This document shows, piece after piece, positions 7,256 to 15,184 of a DNA stretch of 64,000 bases. The notes under the pieces are model-generated. The model saw nothing but the letters and a program-made list of their open reading frames with translations, was not told the DNA's origin and did no database searches. Within the stretch, counting starts at the first letter, position 1. Every line of letters begins with the position of its first letter. Position numbers and translations under genes: made by a program. Source of the DNA: Peribacillus simplex (lineage in GTDB: Bacteria > Bacillota > Bacilli > Bacillales > DSM-1321); NCBI RefSeq assembly GCF_030123325.1, contig NZ_CP126106.1, forward strand, positions 586,001 through 650,000, given 5' to 3'.

Positions 7256-8422
7256 GTGTACCATCTCTTTACACATAATGATTTAGATGGAGTCGGCTGC
7301 GGCATTGTAGCTAAGCTGGCATTCGGAGAAGAAGTAGTGGTTAGTTATAATTCAATTGGCCGCCTTAATCAGAATGTAGGAGCATTTCTTGAGCAGGCTA
7401 AGATTGAAGATACATTGATTGTTACTGATCTATCGGTTGATGAAGATAACGAAAAAATGATTACTCAGTTTGTGGAAGATGGAGGCAAGGCATTGCTGAT
7501 TGATCATCATAAGTCAGCACTGCATTTGAACGAACATGATTGGGCATCTGTAACTGTCGAACAGGAAGATGGTAAACAGACGGCAGCGACATCATTATTC
7601 TATCAGTATGCAGTTGAAAATAAATTGCTGGAACCATCAAGCATTGTCGCTGAATTCGTTGAATTGGTTCGTCAATACGATACTTGGGAATGGGAAGTCA
7701 ATAAAAATACAACGGCAAAACGATTAAATGACCTGTTTTTCATGATTCCGATAGAGGAATTCGAAATGAAAATCGCAAATAAGCTGTCCACGGCTGAAAG
7801 TTTTACTTTTGACGAAGTGGAGCAAACCCTTCTGAATGTTGAAGAGAGTCGAGTAGATCGGTACATAAACAGGAAAAAAAGAGAAGTCTATCAGGCTACG
7901 GTCGGTCCCCATACGGCTGGTGTGGTCCATGCAGAGTCATACCACTCGGAATTGGGTAATGAACTGTCGAAAGAGTTCTCGCATCTGGATTATATAGCCA
8001 TACTGATGGTAGGAAGTAAAAGAATCAGCTTCCGGACAATCCACGATGATATAGATGTTTCTGAGGTTGCCGGCAAGTACGATGGGGGCGGTCACCAAAA
8101 AGCAGCCGGTTGCACCATGTCCGAAAAGGCATATAGCCAATATGTCGAAAAGACCTTCCATGCCGAGCCCCTTAAACGCGACGCACATAAGAATCAATTG
8201 AATGTAAAGGAGTCCCCAGAGGGTTGCCTATATTCAACGAGAGACAAACAGGACATATTCATCTATGAAGATGAAGAAGAGGAATGGATTGTTGAAATCA
8301 ACGGAAAACAACAGAAAAAAACCTTCGATACATTTGCGGAAGCGGAAAAATACATGAAGCGGAAATACGCTGCATGGCTGGCGCATGATGAAAGATATGA
8401 AGAATTTATCAATAAGGGGTGA
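7256..8422 (+). CDS. nrnB: DHH-family nanoRNase / oligoribonuclease
   Basis: 388 residues starting with GTG and preceded by aggagggg. DHH-family motifs are visible: HNDLDGVGCG (about 7-16), TDLS (about 58-61), the name-giving IDHHKS near residue 80, and in the DHHA1 part the glycine-rich GGGHQKAAG. The size and layout match B. subtilis NrnB (YngD), which degrades 2-5-nt RNAs from the 3' end using Mn2+ in the cytosol. The acidic stretch IYEDEEEEW near the C-terminus is an extra. It is a single gene with its own terminator. Confidence 0.88.
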   Translation: MYHLFTHNDLDGVGCGIVAKLAFGEEVVVSYNSIGRLNQNVGAFLEQAKIEDTLIVTDLSVDEDNEKMITQFVEDGGKALLIDHHKSALHLNEHDWASVTVEQEDGKQTAATSLFYQYAVENKLLEPSSIVAEFVELVRQYDTWEWEVNKNTTAKRLNDLFFMIPIEEFEMKIANKLSTAESFTFDEVEQTLLNVEESRVDRYINRKKREVYQATVGPHTAGVVHAESYHSELGNELSKEFSHLDYIAILMVGSKRISFRTIHDDIDVSEVAGKYDGGGHQKAAGCTMSEKAYSQYVEKTFHAEPLKRDAHKNQLNVKESPEGCLYSTRDKQDIFIYEDEEEEWIVEINGKQQKKTFDTFAEAEKYMKRKYAAWLAHDERYEEFINKG

Positions 8423-8427
8423 ATAGG

Positions 8428-8460
8428 AAAGCGGCTGTCCAAATGGGACAGCCGCTTTTC
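8428..8460. terminator. Bidirectional terminator
   Basis: The 13-bp stem aaagcggctgtcc/gggacagccgcttt has T residues on both strands. It serves the convergent nrnB and yihY-type genes. Confidence 0.88.
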
Positions 8461-8483
8461 AATCTTCCATTGTCATTCTTGAT

Positions 8484-9350
8484 TTACCTTTTAAGCGGGA
8501 CAGGATGAACGATCGTGCGGGACTGTTTTTTCGGAATGGAATTTTGGCGATGTAGAATTGCATTGATTTCTCCTCCAATCACAAAAATGAGACCACTCAA
8601 ATACAGCCATAGCATCAAGATGATCACGCCTCCTAAACTGCCGTAAGTGGAAGAGTAGTTGGCAAAGTTACTTACATAGAATGAAAATCCAAGTGATATT
8701 CCCAGCCAAAGTACAGTTGCGGTCACTGCCCCAGGGATGACGTGTTTTATGGGAAAACTTTTATTCGGTGCAAAGCGATATAGAAAGGCCAGGACAAGTG
8801 AGATGACAACAATCGCGATAACCCACCGTAATAAGCTGAATAATATTTGCGTTTCTTCAGGGATCGGAATGACTTGCTGTAATAAATCGATGATGACTTT
8901 TCCGAAAACGGGGAGACCCAACATGACGATGAATGCTACAACCAGGCCTAATGTCAATACAATGGAAATGATGCGGGCTTTGATGAAATTCCTTGTTTCT
9001 TCTACATCATAGGCGATATTCATGGAATGGATGAACGCATTCATTCCGTTGGAAGCGGACCAAATGGTTCCGAGGAAACCAAAAGTCAGTAAGCTGCCGT
9101 TCCGTTCGGATAATATGTTGATGATATTTTTCTCGACGACTTCCATCGTTTCCGCAGGCATGAAGGTTTTTATCGTGTCAAGGGCTGTTTGAATATCGAT
9201 GTTCAGATAAGGTAATATGGACAGAAGTAAAATGAGCAAAGGGAATAGCGCCAGTAAATAGTAATAAGCTTGTTCTGCCGCTAGCCCGGTTACACGATCT
9301 TCCTTTATTTCCTTAATCAGTTTCTTTGAAAATTTTATCGACTTATTCAA
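8484..9350 (-). CDS. YihY/BrkB-family membrane protein
   Basis: 288 residues. Conserved family features include GLAAEQAYYYLLALFPLLI at the first helix, IGTIWSASNGMNAFIHS-type text near residue 100, and FANYSSTYGSLGGVIILMLW in the last third. About six membrane helices are visible. A second, closer YfkH-like copy lies at 21544. The family was once called ribonuclease BN, but that activity belongs elsewhere; its true function is unknown. The start is TTG, chosen because aggagtg lies seven bases before it, and an ATG between them is out of frame and immediately stopped. Confidence 0.85.
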   Translation of the reverse strand: MNKSIKFSKKLIKEIKEDRVTGLAAEQAYYYLLALFPLLILLLSILPYLNIDIQTALDTIKTFMPAETMEVVEKNIINILSERNGSLLTFGFLGTIWSASNGMNAFIHSMNIAYDVEETRNFIKARIISIVLTLGLVVAFIVMLGLPVFGKVIIDLLQQVIPIPEETQILFSLLRWVIAIVVISLVLAFLYRFAPNKSFPIKHVIPGAVTATVLWLGISLGFSFYVSNFANYSSTYGSLGGVIILMLWLYLSGLIFVIGGEINAILHRQNSIPKKQSRTIVHPVPLKR

Positions 9351-9798
9351 CTGGCATCACTCCTGAATAGTTACTTAGGCTTTCTCTTCTTTTCCCTCTG
9401 GTCATGTAAGTTAATCCTCAAAAGAAAAGAAATTGAAAGTTCTGATCCTCGCTCTTGTAGAAGCTTGTGATAATGACATAACCTTCAACCTTCAACTACT
9501 CCATTGATCGAATGTAACGTGTTTGATCTCTTTGCTTCGTAACAACCAAAAACAAATTTGGGGAGAGGCAAATCAATTTTTAATGTCCCAGTAAAGTGCA
9601 AAATCGGAATGATGGAGAGGTGAAGAAATGGCAAGCCAAGGATGATCAAGAAGGTTTTGCGATTAACTGTAAATAGGTGCTGCTGATCCTTCAAGCTTAT
9701 AAATAAAACGATCAAACACTACTACTAGGTATGATTTTATGCCTTCTTTATAACAAGTATAATAATTATTATGGTAGCAGGTTATGGAAGGTAAACAG
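9351..9798. other. Gene-free stretch between the YihY gene and the insertion sequence
   Basis: About 450 AT-rich bases. A reverse-strand open frame at 9485-9715 (76 codons) has no ribosome site and no family I recognise. I see no supported gene here. Confidence 0.5.
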
Positions 9799-9854
9799 AA
9801 AAAAGGCCAGACAGCAATGTGAAGTGAACCCAAAAAGTTAGACACTTTATTTAA

Positions 9855-10706
9855 TTAGGCAACCTTGAGGGCATGAACCCGGTAATCTACTGGGCTCATG
9901 CCTTTTAGTTTTACTTTGATTCGTCGGTGATTGTAATAATGGATATAATCTTCCAGTTCTTTCTTGAAATGCTCCATGCTGTCGAACTTCTGTAAATAAA
10001 GTAATTCCGATTTCAGTAAGCCAAAGAAGTTTTCTATGACGGCATTGTCTAAACAATTTCCTTTGCGGGACATGCTTTGTATAATGTTATGTCTTTTCAA
10101 ATCATGTGAGTATTGTTTCATCTGGTAATGCCAGCCCTGATCTGAATGGAGAACGGGGGAATCTTTCGATTCCAATCGCATAAAGGCTTGGTCTAGCATC
10201 TTGGAGACTAAGGGATAAACAGGACGTGATTCGATATTGTAAGCAATGATCTCTCCATTAAATAAATCTAGAATGGGCGATAAATACAACTTCTCACCGT
10301 GTAAATGAAATTCAGTTACGTCCGTAACCCATTTTTGATTTGGCTTTGTTGCCTTAAAATTACGATTGAGGATATTAGGCGCAACCTTTCCAATCTTGCC
10401 TTTGTATGAACGGTATTTCTTCATACGGACCAGACACTTTAGTCCCAACTCCTTCATCAATCGAAGGACCGTTTTATGGTTCATTGAAATCCCTCTATTA
10501 CGTAATTCCAATGTAATGCGTCGATACCCATATCTCCCTTTATTCGTATGAAATATCTCCTGAATAACTGGCTTTATTTCTTCGTATTTATCCTGACGCC
10601 CGAAGGCGTTTATCCAATAATAATAGGTACTCCTTGCCAGATTTGCGACGGACAGAAGTAGCTTTAAATTAAAATCTCCCCTTAGCTCATGTACTACTTT
10701 CGCTTT
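9855..10706 (-). CDS. IS3-family transposase OrfB (DDE integrase domain)
   Basis: This is the second frame of the element, entered by a -1 shift from orfA at the C-AAA-AAG run (10709-10703). The frame is open from there: KVVHELRGDFNLK then SVANLARSTYYYW, followed by the HTH_21 segment (KGRYGYRRIT). The rve domain carries the DDE residues: first D in WVTDVTEF, second D in LHSDQGWHY, and E in NAVIENFFG, with the usual spacing. It ends YYNHRRIKVKLKGMSPVDY, the normal IS3 tail. All catalytic residues are present, so the OrfAB transposase should be active. Translation alone from an internal TTG at 10511 would lose the N-terminal part. Confidence 0.92.
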   Translation of the reverse strand, partial: KAKVVHELRGDFNLKLLLSVANLARSTYYYWINAFGRQDKYEEIKPVIQEIFHTNKGRYGYRRITLELRNRGISMNHKTVLRLMKELGLKCLVRMKKYRSYKGKIGKVAPNILNRNFKATKPNQKWVTDVTEFHLHGEKLYLSPILDLFNGEIIAYNIESRPVYPLVSKMLDQAFMRLESKDSPVLHSDQGWHYQMKQYSHDLKRHNIIQSMSRKGNCLDNAVIENFFGLLKSELLYLQKFDSMEHFKKELEDYIHYYNHRRIKVKLKGMSPVDYRVHALKVA

Positions 10707-11197
10707 TTGCGTTCGGACGCTTCGCTTTCTTGAACTAAGGCTCTCAACTTTTTTAAATATGCATTCTCTGCACGTAATCTTTCATTTTCAGCCTGTAACG
10801 CCTCTAATGACCCTTCTACTGGTTTTTTCTCCGTTTCTTTTTTCATGGATGGACGCCCCTTTTTCTTCGTTTCAAGAGCGTCAACTCCGTACTCCTCCAA
10901 TTGCTTTAGCCAATTAGTAATGGTAGAAGGAGAAGCAATGTTATACACAGCAGCTGCATGGGTACTAGACACTCCAAAATCGTTCATATAGTTTAGTACA
11001 TCCATCTTAAAGCTAATATCATAATTTGTATAGGTAGACATTAGCCCATCTATCCCATGTTCTTTATAATGCGCCACCCATTGCTTTAAAGGAGTCAAAC
11101 TGATATTAAATTGATTGGCTACAGTTCTAAATGAGTCCATTCCTTCTAAATAAACAAGGACAGCTTTTAATTTCAACTCTAATGAATATTTTGTCAT
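10694..11197 (-). CDS. IS3-family OrfA (HTH and leucine zipper)
   Basis: 167 residues. It begins MTKYSLELKLKAVLVYLEG, typical of IS150-type OrfA. Two HTH units lie in about residues 10-55 and 65-110, and a heptad-rich segment (LEALQAENERLRAENAYLKK) near the C-terminus serves for dimer contact with OrfAB. The ATG at 11197 has ggaggtgc seven bases upstream. It stops 13 bases past the start of the orfB frame, giving the overlap needed for programmed frameshifting. Confidence 0.92.
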   Translation of the reverse strand: MTKYSLELKLKAVLVYLEGMDSFRTVANQFNISLTPLKQWVAHYKEHGIDGLMSTYTNYDISFKMDVLNYMNDFGVSSTHAAAVYNIASPSTITNWLKQLEEYGVDALETKKKGRPSMKKETEKKPVEGSLEALQAENERLRAENAYLKKLRALVQESEASERKKRK

Positions 11198-11250
11198 AAA
11201 AAAAGCACCTCCAATTGTTAGATGGTGTCTAACAATTGGGGTGCAGTTCA

Positions 11251-11267
11251 AATGTCTGGCCTTTTTT
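11251..11267 (-). terminator. khtU terminator split by the insertion sequence
   Basis: Bases 11255-11267 (tctggccttttttt) are the proximal half of a hairpin. The other half (aaaaaaggccagacagc) is at 9799-9815, on the far side of the IS. Removing the IS and one AATG rebuilds a perfect 15-bp stem with a GCAA loop and T tracts on both strands. The terminator probably no longer works, so khtU transcription may run into the IS. Confidence 0.82.
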
Positions 11268-11268
11268 T

Positions 11269-12495
11269 CTATTGAACTTCTTTTCCCTGTTCCTTTTGAA
11301 CCTTCGGAGGGGTCCATTTGAATACTTTATTTAGGATATTATAGATGTGTTTGGATTCTTTTGTAAGGATCGGTCCAAGAATCGCTAAGGTTAAAACGTA
11401 AAGTGCCGCAAACGGGGTTAGTATAGGCATTAAACCGCCTGCAATGCCTAAGTTGGCTAGAATGATGGAGAATTCGCCGCGTGAAACGATCGTTAAACCG
11501 ATGTTTGCGGAAGCTCTGTGAGATAAACCGGATTTGCGTCCGGCAATCATACCAGCTGCAAAGTTGCCGATTATGGTGATGATGACTGCTCCAAGAACCA
11601 TCCAGACAGCTCCCCCAAGGGTCGTCGGATCGATACTCAAGCCAAAGCTGAAGAAGAATATGGCCCCGAAGAAGTCTCGAAAGGGAATGACAAGTTTCTC
11701 AATCCTGTCGCTATGTTCCGTTTCAGAAAAGACTAGGCCGAGCAGTAGTGCACCGATGGCTTCCGCAACATGAATCGTTTCCGAGAAACCGGCAATGAAG
11801 AATAGTAATGCGAACACGACGATGATAAAAATCTCATCGGAGGTTATATTGAATAATTTGTTGAGGACCCCAGATGCTTTCCGGGCGATAACGAAAAATA
11901 TCAGCATATACCCAATCGCGATAAATGTAGAAAGTAATGTTCCCCAAACGGAACCAGAAGAGCTTAATACCAATCCGGATACGACTGATAAATAAACGGC
12001 GAGGAAGATATCTTCAAACATGATGATGCCAAGGATTAGCTCCGTTTCATTGTTACCGGTCCTTTTAAGGTCCACAAGTACCTTTGCCACAATGGCACTT
12101 GAAGAAAAACTGATGATCCCGGTTAATATCAGAACCTCTTTTAATGGAAGGCCGAGCAGGAAACCGTAGAGCAAGGCCATTCCCACGTTGATTAAAATGT
12201 AATAGGTTCCGCCTGTCACGATATTTTTCCCGGACTTCATGAGCTTTTTGACGGAAAATTCAAGCCCTAGGTAAAACAGAAGGAATAAAATACCGACACG
12301 ACCGAGGAATGCTATGATTTCATCACTTTCAATAAAACGCAGGTCAATTAATCCGAAGTGCGGGGCATGGGGGCCAACGAGCATCCCGATGATAATTAAT
12401 AGTGGAACATTTGATATTTTGAATTTACCTGCTACGAGAGCGGCTAATGCCACTAGAAGTAGGGCAGTACCCACTTCAAAGACTAAATGGTCCAT
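11269..12495 (-). CDS. khtU: K+/H+ antiporter membrane subunit KhtU
   Basis: 408 residues with about 12-13 membrane segments of the CPA2 (KefB-type) exchanger fold. Typical text includes LLFYLGLEFSVKKL, FEDIFLAVYL with the ion-binding acidic pair, and SRGEFSIIL. The C-terminus is short, with no attached RCK domain; regulation comes from KhtT, encoded just upstream six bases away. KhtU exports K+ (and NH4+) in exchange for protons across the cell membrane. The stop codon lies directly beside the split terminator. Confidence 0.93.
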   Translation of the reverse strand: MDHLVFEVGTALLLVALAALVAGKFKISNVPLLIIIGMLVGPHAPHFGLIDLRFIESDEIIAFLGRVGILFLLFYLGLEFSVKKLMKSGKNIVTGGTYYILINVGMALLYGFLLGLPLKEVLILTGIISFSSSAIVAKVLVDLKRTGNNETELILGIIMFEDIFLAVYLSVVSGLVLSSSGSVWGTLLSTFIAIGYMLIFFVIARKASGVLNKLFNITSDEIFIIVVFALLFFIAGFSETIHVAEAIGALLLGLVFSETEHSDRIEKLVIPFRDFFGAIFFFSFGLSIDPTTLGGAVWMVLGAVIITIIGNFAAGMIAGRKSGLSHRASANIGLTIVSRGEFSIILANLGIAGGLMPILTPFAALYVLTLAILGPILTKESKHIYNILNKVFKWTPPKVQKEQGKEVQ

Positions 12496-12501
12496 ATGTG
12501 C

Positions 12502-12999
12502 TTAGTCACTCCTTTCGTCGGTCAGTAATTCTCTTGTCAGGTTACGGATATCTTTTCTTTCACCGGATATCACAAGAGTGTCGCCTGTTTCGATGATCGA
12601 GTCAGGACCAGGATTATTCATTTGTTTTTTTCCTTTTTTAGAATGGGCGATGACGGTCACATTATAATTGCTCCTGATATCAATCGAACCGATCGTTTGA
12701 TTGATGGCCTTTGAACCTGGTTCGACTTTGAACCATTCAATCACCAAGTCACCCAATGACATTTCAATCGTTTCAAGTGCTTGTGGTTTATAAACCATAC
12801 CGCCTATGATGGAAGCCATTTGCCGGGATTCCTGATCGTTAAGGGTGATGCTCGATATGACGTCTTCATGTTCATTATCAAAATGGTATAATTCCCGACG
12901 GCCGTCATCGTGAATGACGATTACTAACTTTTCATCATTTCTCGTTATGATTTCGAATTTTTGGCCAATACCAGGAAGTTCACTTTCTCTAATTCTCAC
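12502..12999 (-). CDS. khtT: KhtT, regulatory RCK_C subunit of the K+/H+ antiporter
   Basis: 165 residues, the same length as the B. subtilis protein. It opens with an LPGIGQKFEI segment and has the conserved IIGGMVYKPQALE. A TrkA-C/RCK_C domain occupies about residues 75-160 (NYNVTVIAHS, then DTLVISGERKDI). KhtT is a cytosolic regulator that gates KhtU; the B. subtilis homologue responds to pH and c-di-AMP, which is family knowledge. It starts at GTG 12999 behind aaggagg. The third B. subtilis operon member, khtS, is absent here. Confidence 0.94.
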   Translation of the reverse strand: MRIRESELPGIGQKFEIITRNDEKLVIVIHDDGRRELYHFDNEHEDVISSITLNDQESRQMASIIGGMVYKPQALETIEMSLGDLVIEWFKVEPGSKAINQTIGSIDIRSNYNVTVIAHSKKGKKQMNNPGPDSIIETGDTLVISGERKDIRNLTRELLTDERSD

Positions 13000-13051
13000 T
13001 GGAATTCCTCCTTAAAATGTTGGTTAGAGTTAATAGAAGATAGCAGGTTGT

Positions 13052-13615
13052 TTATAAGTTAACGTCAATATTGGTCTTGAATTTCTTCTCCTTGGATATG
13101 CCGATGTATTTTAATGTCTCCGATGGACTGGAATGATGGTAATGCTTCTGTATCAAGGCCAGTGAAACTCCTTGTTTATAGGCGTGGTAGCCAAAAGTTT
13201 TACGCATCGAACTTGCTCCGAATTTGCCTGTCAGCCCTGCACCTTCCACAGCATCATGGATGATTCTGTGCGCCTGTTGACGTGTTATCGGCTTTTTTGT
13301 CTTAGGGGAAAGAAATAAAAATTGACCTTCGATAACCTTAGAGCCTTTAAGGTATTCTTGTAACGCGGTACGGACCTTCAGGTTCAAAAAAATTTGATTG
13401 ACTTCGTCATTTTCCGTCCGTTGTTCATAGAACTCCTTGATTTTGCCCGTTTCATCCAGAACGCTGGCCACGGTGATTTCAAGCATTTCATTTATCTTCA
13501 TACCTGTATTGATGCCGAGTACAAACAATAAATAATCCCGACTGGAGTGGGCGCGTAAGTATGTTTTGATTTTGCTGATTTGATTGATATCCTTAAAGGC
13601 TTCTACATATTCCAT
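13052..13615 (-). CDS. Solo catalytic-domain tyrosine recombinase (YoeC-like)
   Basis: 187 residues, essentially only the catalytic domain of a phage-type integrase; the arm-binding and core-binding N-terminal domains are missing. Box I reads NTGMKINEML, so the usual catalytic Arg (TGxR) appears as Lys. Box II is SSMRKTFGYH, keeping its Arg but with Ser in place of the usual His before it. The end is HHSSPSETLKYIG with the nucleophile tyrosine. The altered box I makes normal strand exchange doubtful. Small solo integrases of this kind are fixed in many Bacillus chromosomes. Palindromic TGTAAC repeats lie just upstream. Confidence 0.75.
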   Translation of the reverse strand: MEYVEAFKDINQISKIKTYLRAHSSRDYLLFVLGINTGMKINEMLEITVASVLDETGKIKEFYEQRTENDEVNQIFLNLKVRTALQEYLKGSKVIEGQFLFLSPKTKKPITRQQAHRIIHDAVEGAGLTGKFGASSMRKTFGYHAYKQGVSLALIQKHYHHSSPSETLKYIGISKEKKFKTNIDVNL

Positions 13616-13633
13616 AGATCTTCTCCTCTTGCC

Positions 13634-13673
13634 AATGTAACATAATTACATTATAACACAAGTTATGTAACAT
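13634..13673. promoter_or_regulatory. TGTAACAT repeats upstream of the solo recombinase
   Basis: ATGTAACAT occurs at 13635-13643 and again at 13665-13673, exactly 30 bases (about three helical turns) apart. The first copy is part of a palindrome (TGTAA-N5-TTACA). The arrangement fits an operator or recombinase binding sites; which protein binds is unknown. Confidence 0.45.
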
Positions 13674-13821
13674 TGCATGCGTTTAGTCCTGCAGGTAATG
13701 CATGCTTCGAACGTAAAAAAATCTTTTCCTTATTCTCTGCTCAATCGAGGTAAAATATTTCGGGGAAGTTATTTAATGTAGAGGTTGCTGTTTGCATCAT
13801 CGGGGACATCAGCCTGGAATG

Positions 13822-13853
13822 ATAAAAAAAAGAAACCCCAAGTTGGGGTTTCC
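13822..13853 (-). terminator. Terminator of mreBH
   Basis: On the reverse strand a gaaacccca/tggggtttc stem is followed by a run of eight T residues. Confidence 0.88.
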
Positions 13854-13861
13854 TCATTTTT

Positions 13862-14869
13862 TTAGTACACGGCTTTTTGTAGTTTGTGAATGACCTCAAG
13901 TGAAAGTCCGGTTCCGATGGCAACTGATTCAAGAGGGTTATCTGCAAGTTGGACTGGGACGACAATTTCATTCGTCAGCCACTCTTGTATCCCGTTGAGA
14001 AGTGCACCCCCGCCGGATAAGATGACACCTTGATCGACGATATCCCCGCTCAATTCAGGAGGACAATCCTCCAAAGTGGCCCTGATTGCTTCCAGTATAT
14101 GAAGAAGCGATTCCTGAATGGCTTCCTGGACGTCAGTGGATGATATTGTAATCGGCTTTGGAAGACCCGTTACAAGATCGCGGCCCCTGACTTCCATGCT
14201 GATCACGGAATGTTTAACGAGTGCGTAGCCGATTTCTTTTTTTATTTCCTCGGCTGTTCTTTCCCCAATCAGCACATTATGTTTTTTTCTAACATATTGG
14301 CTGATATCTTCATCCAATTGATCTCCGCCAATTCTGATTGAATTGCAAGAAACGACGCCGCCATATGAGATGATTGCGACCTCAGTCGTTCCGCCGCCGA
14401 TATCAACGATTACATTGGCAACGGGCTCTTCGACAGGCAGGCCCGCACCTATTGCTGCTGCTACTGGTTCCTCGATAAGGTGGACCTGTTTCGCTCCGCA
14501 GGTTTTGACTGCATCCTGAATGGCCCTTCTCTCAACTGATGTGGAACCCGATGGTGTACAGACCACTACACTAGGTTTGCGAATCGATAAACCTAGGGCC
14601 TTACTTGCTTTTTTCATGATTTCCCGAAGCATTTGCGCGGTTACATTAAAATCCGCAATGACACCATCCTTAAGCGGACGGATTGCCACGATATTTCCGG
14701 GTGTTTTCCCGATCATGTTTTTTGCATCCACACCGACTGCCAATACTTTATTAGTCTCTATATCAATGGCCACCACAGATGGCTCATTAAATACGATTCC
14801 TTTATTTTTACTGTAAACTAGCGTATTCGCAGTCCCTAAGTCAATGCCTATTTCTGTATTTGATAACAT
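13862..14869 (-). CDS. mreBH: MreBH, actin-like rod-shape protein
   Basis: 335 residues, the same length as B. subtilis MreBH. The actin-fold nucleotide motifs are GIDLGTANTLVY (phosphate 1), DIGGGTTEVA (phosphate 2) and SGGGALLNGI (adenosine). It also keeps LIEEPVAAAIGAG and GGDQLDEDI. MreBH filaments beneath the membrane direct lateral wall synthesis and the LytE hydrolase. A good ggagggg site precedes the ATG. As in B. subtilis, a small membrane-protein gene lies directly upstream, but here it is frameshifted. B. subtilis mreBH is under SigI; I did not identify that promoter here. Confidence 0.94.
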   Translation of the reverse strand: MLSNTEIGIDLGTANTLVYSKNKGIVFNEPSVVAIDIETNKVLAVGVDAKNMIGKTPGNIVAIRPLKDGVIADFNVTAQMLREIMKKASKALGLSIRKPSVVVCTPSGSTSVERRAIQDAVKTCGAKQVHLIEEPVAAAIGAGLPVEEPVANVIVDIGGGTTEVAIISYGGVVSCNSIRIGGDQLDEDISQYVRKKHNVLIGERTAEEIKKEIGYALVKHSVISMEVRGRDLVTGLPKPITISSTDVQEAIQESLLHILEAIRATLEDCPPELSGDIVDQGVILSGGGALLNGIQEWLTNEIVVPVQLADNPLESVAIGTGLSLEVIHKLQKAVY

Positions 14870-14947
14870 TTAGTCACCCCTCCATAAGAGTTTGACCCCC
14901 TATATACTCATTCTACCTTTTATTGCGAGTTTGTGGGGGTGGGAAAT

Positions 14948-15075
14948 CTAGTAAATGGTGGAATTGCCATGCCGTTTATTTTCATAGAAAGAAAACATGA
15001 TGAAATATAAGAGTGCACTGGCGAGGGCAAGCGCGCCTATAACGGCAAATGTCCAGCATTTTTAGTGAAATTCAC
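14948..15075 (-). pseudogene. Small membrane protein gene with a one-base frameshift (ykpC position)
   Basis: From GTG at 15075 (gaggtg upstream) the frame reads MNFTKN and then stops early. Adding one base in the A5 run at about 15060-15065 gives a 42-residue product that continues CWTFAVIGALALASALLYF and ends at 14948. That is a clear transmembrane helix with a short charged tail. B. subtilis has a small gene, ykpC, in this position next to mreBH; homology to it is not proven. It could be a true frameshift or a sequencing error. The rest of 14870-15184 holds nothing I can name. Confidence 0.5.
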
Positions 15076-15184
15076 ACTGCCGCACCTCGCTTCAGTCGAA
15101 AACAAGTGTGGATGGCAGCTTTGGACCAGCTTGTTTTATGTTAAGATATAGATGAAAATCCGCATAGATAAAGAAGGTAATTTT

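Larger units (their letters stand above)
9820..11250 (-). mobile_element. IS3-family (IS150-type) insertion sequence, apparently complete
   Basis: 1431 bp with imperfect terminal inverted repeats of about 27 bp (21 matches): TGAAGTGAACCCAAAAAG on the left and, read inward, TGAACTGCACCCCAATTG on the right. Both ends then continue GTTAGACAC. The ends are TG...CA, and AATG flanks both sides (9816-9819 and 11251-11254) as a 4-bp target duplication. Inside are overlapping orfA and orfB with an A-rich slippery site. It looks intact and recently inserted. Confidence 0.93.

Noticed and set aside
9485..9715. 76-codon reverse-strand frame as a gene
   Set aside because: No ribosome site, no recognisable family and a poor start context.
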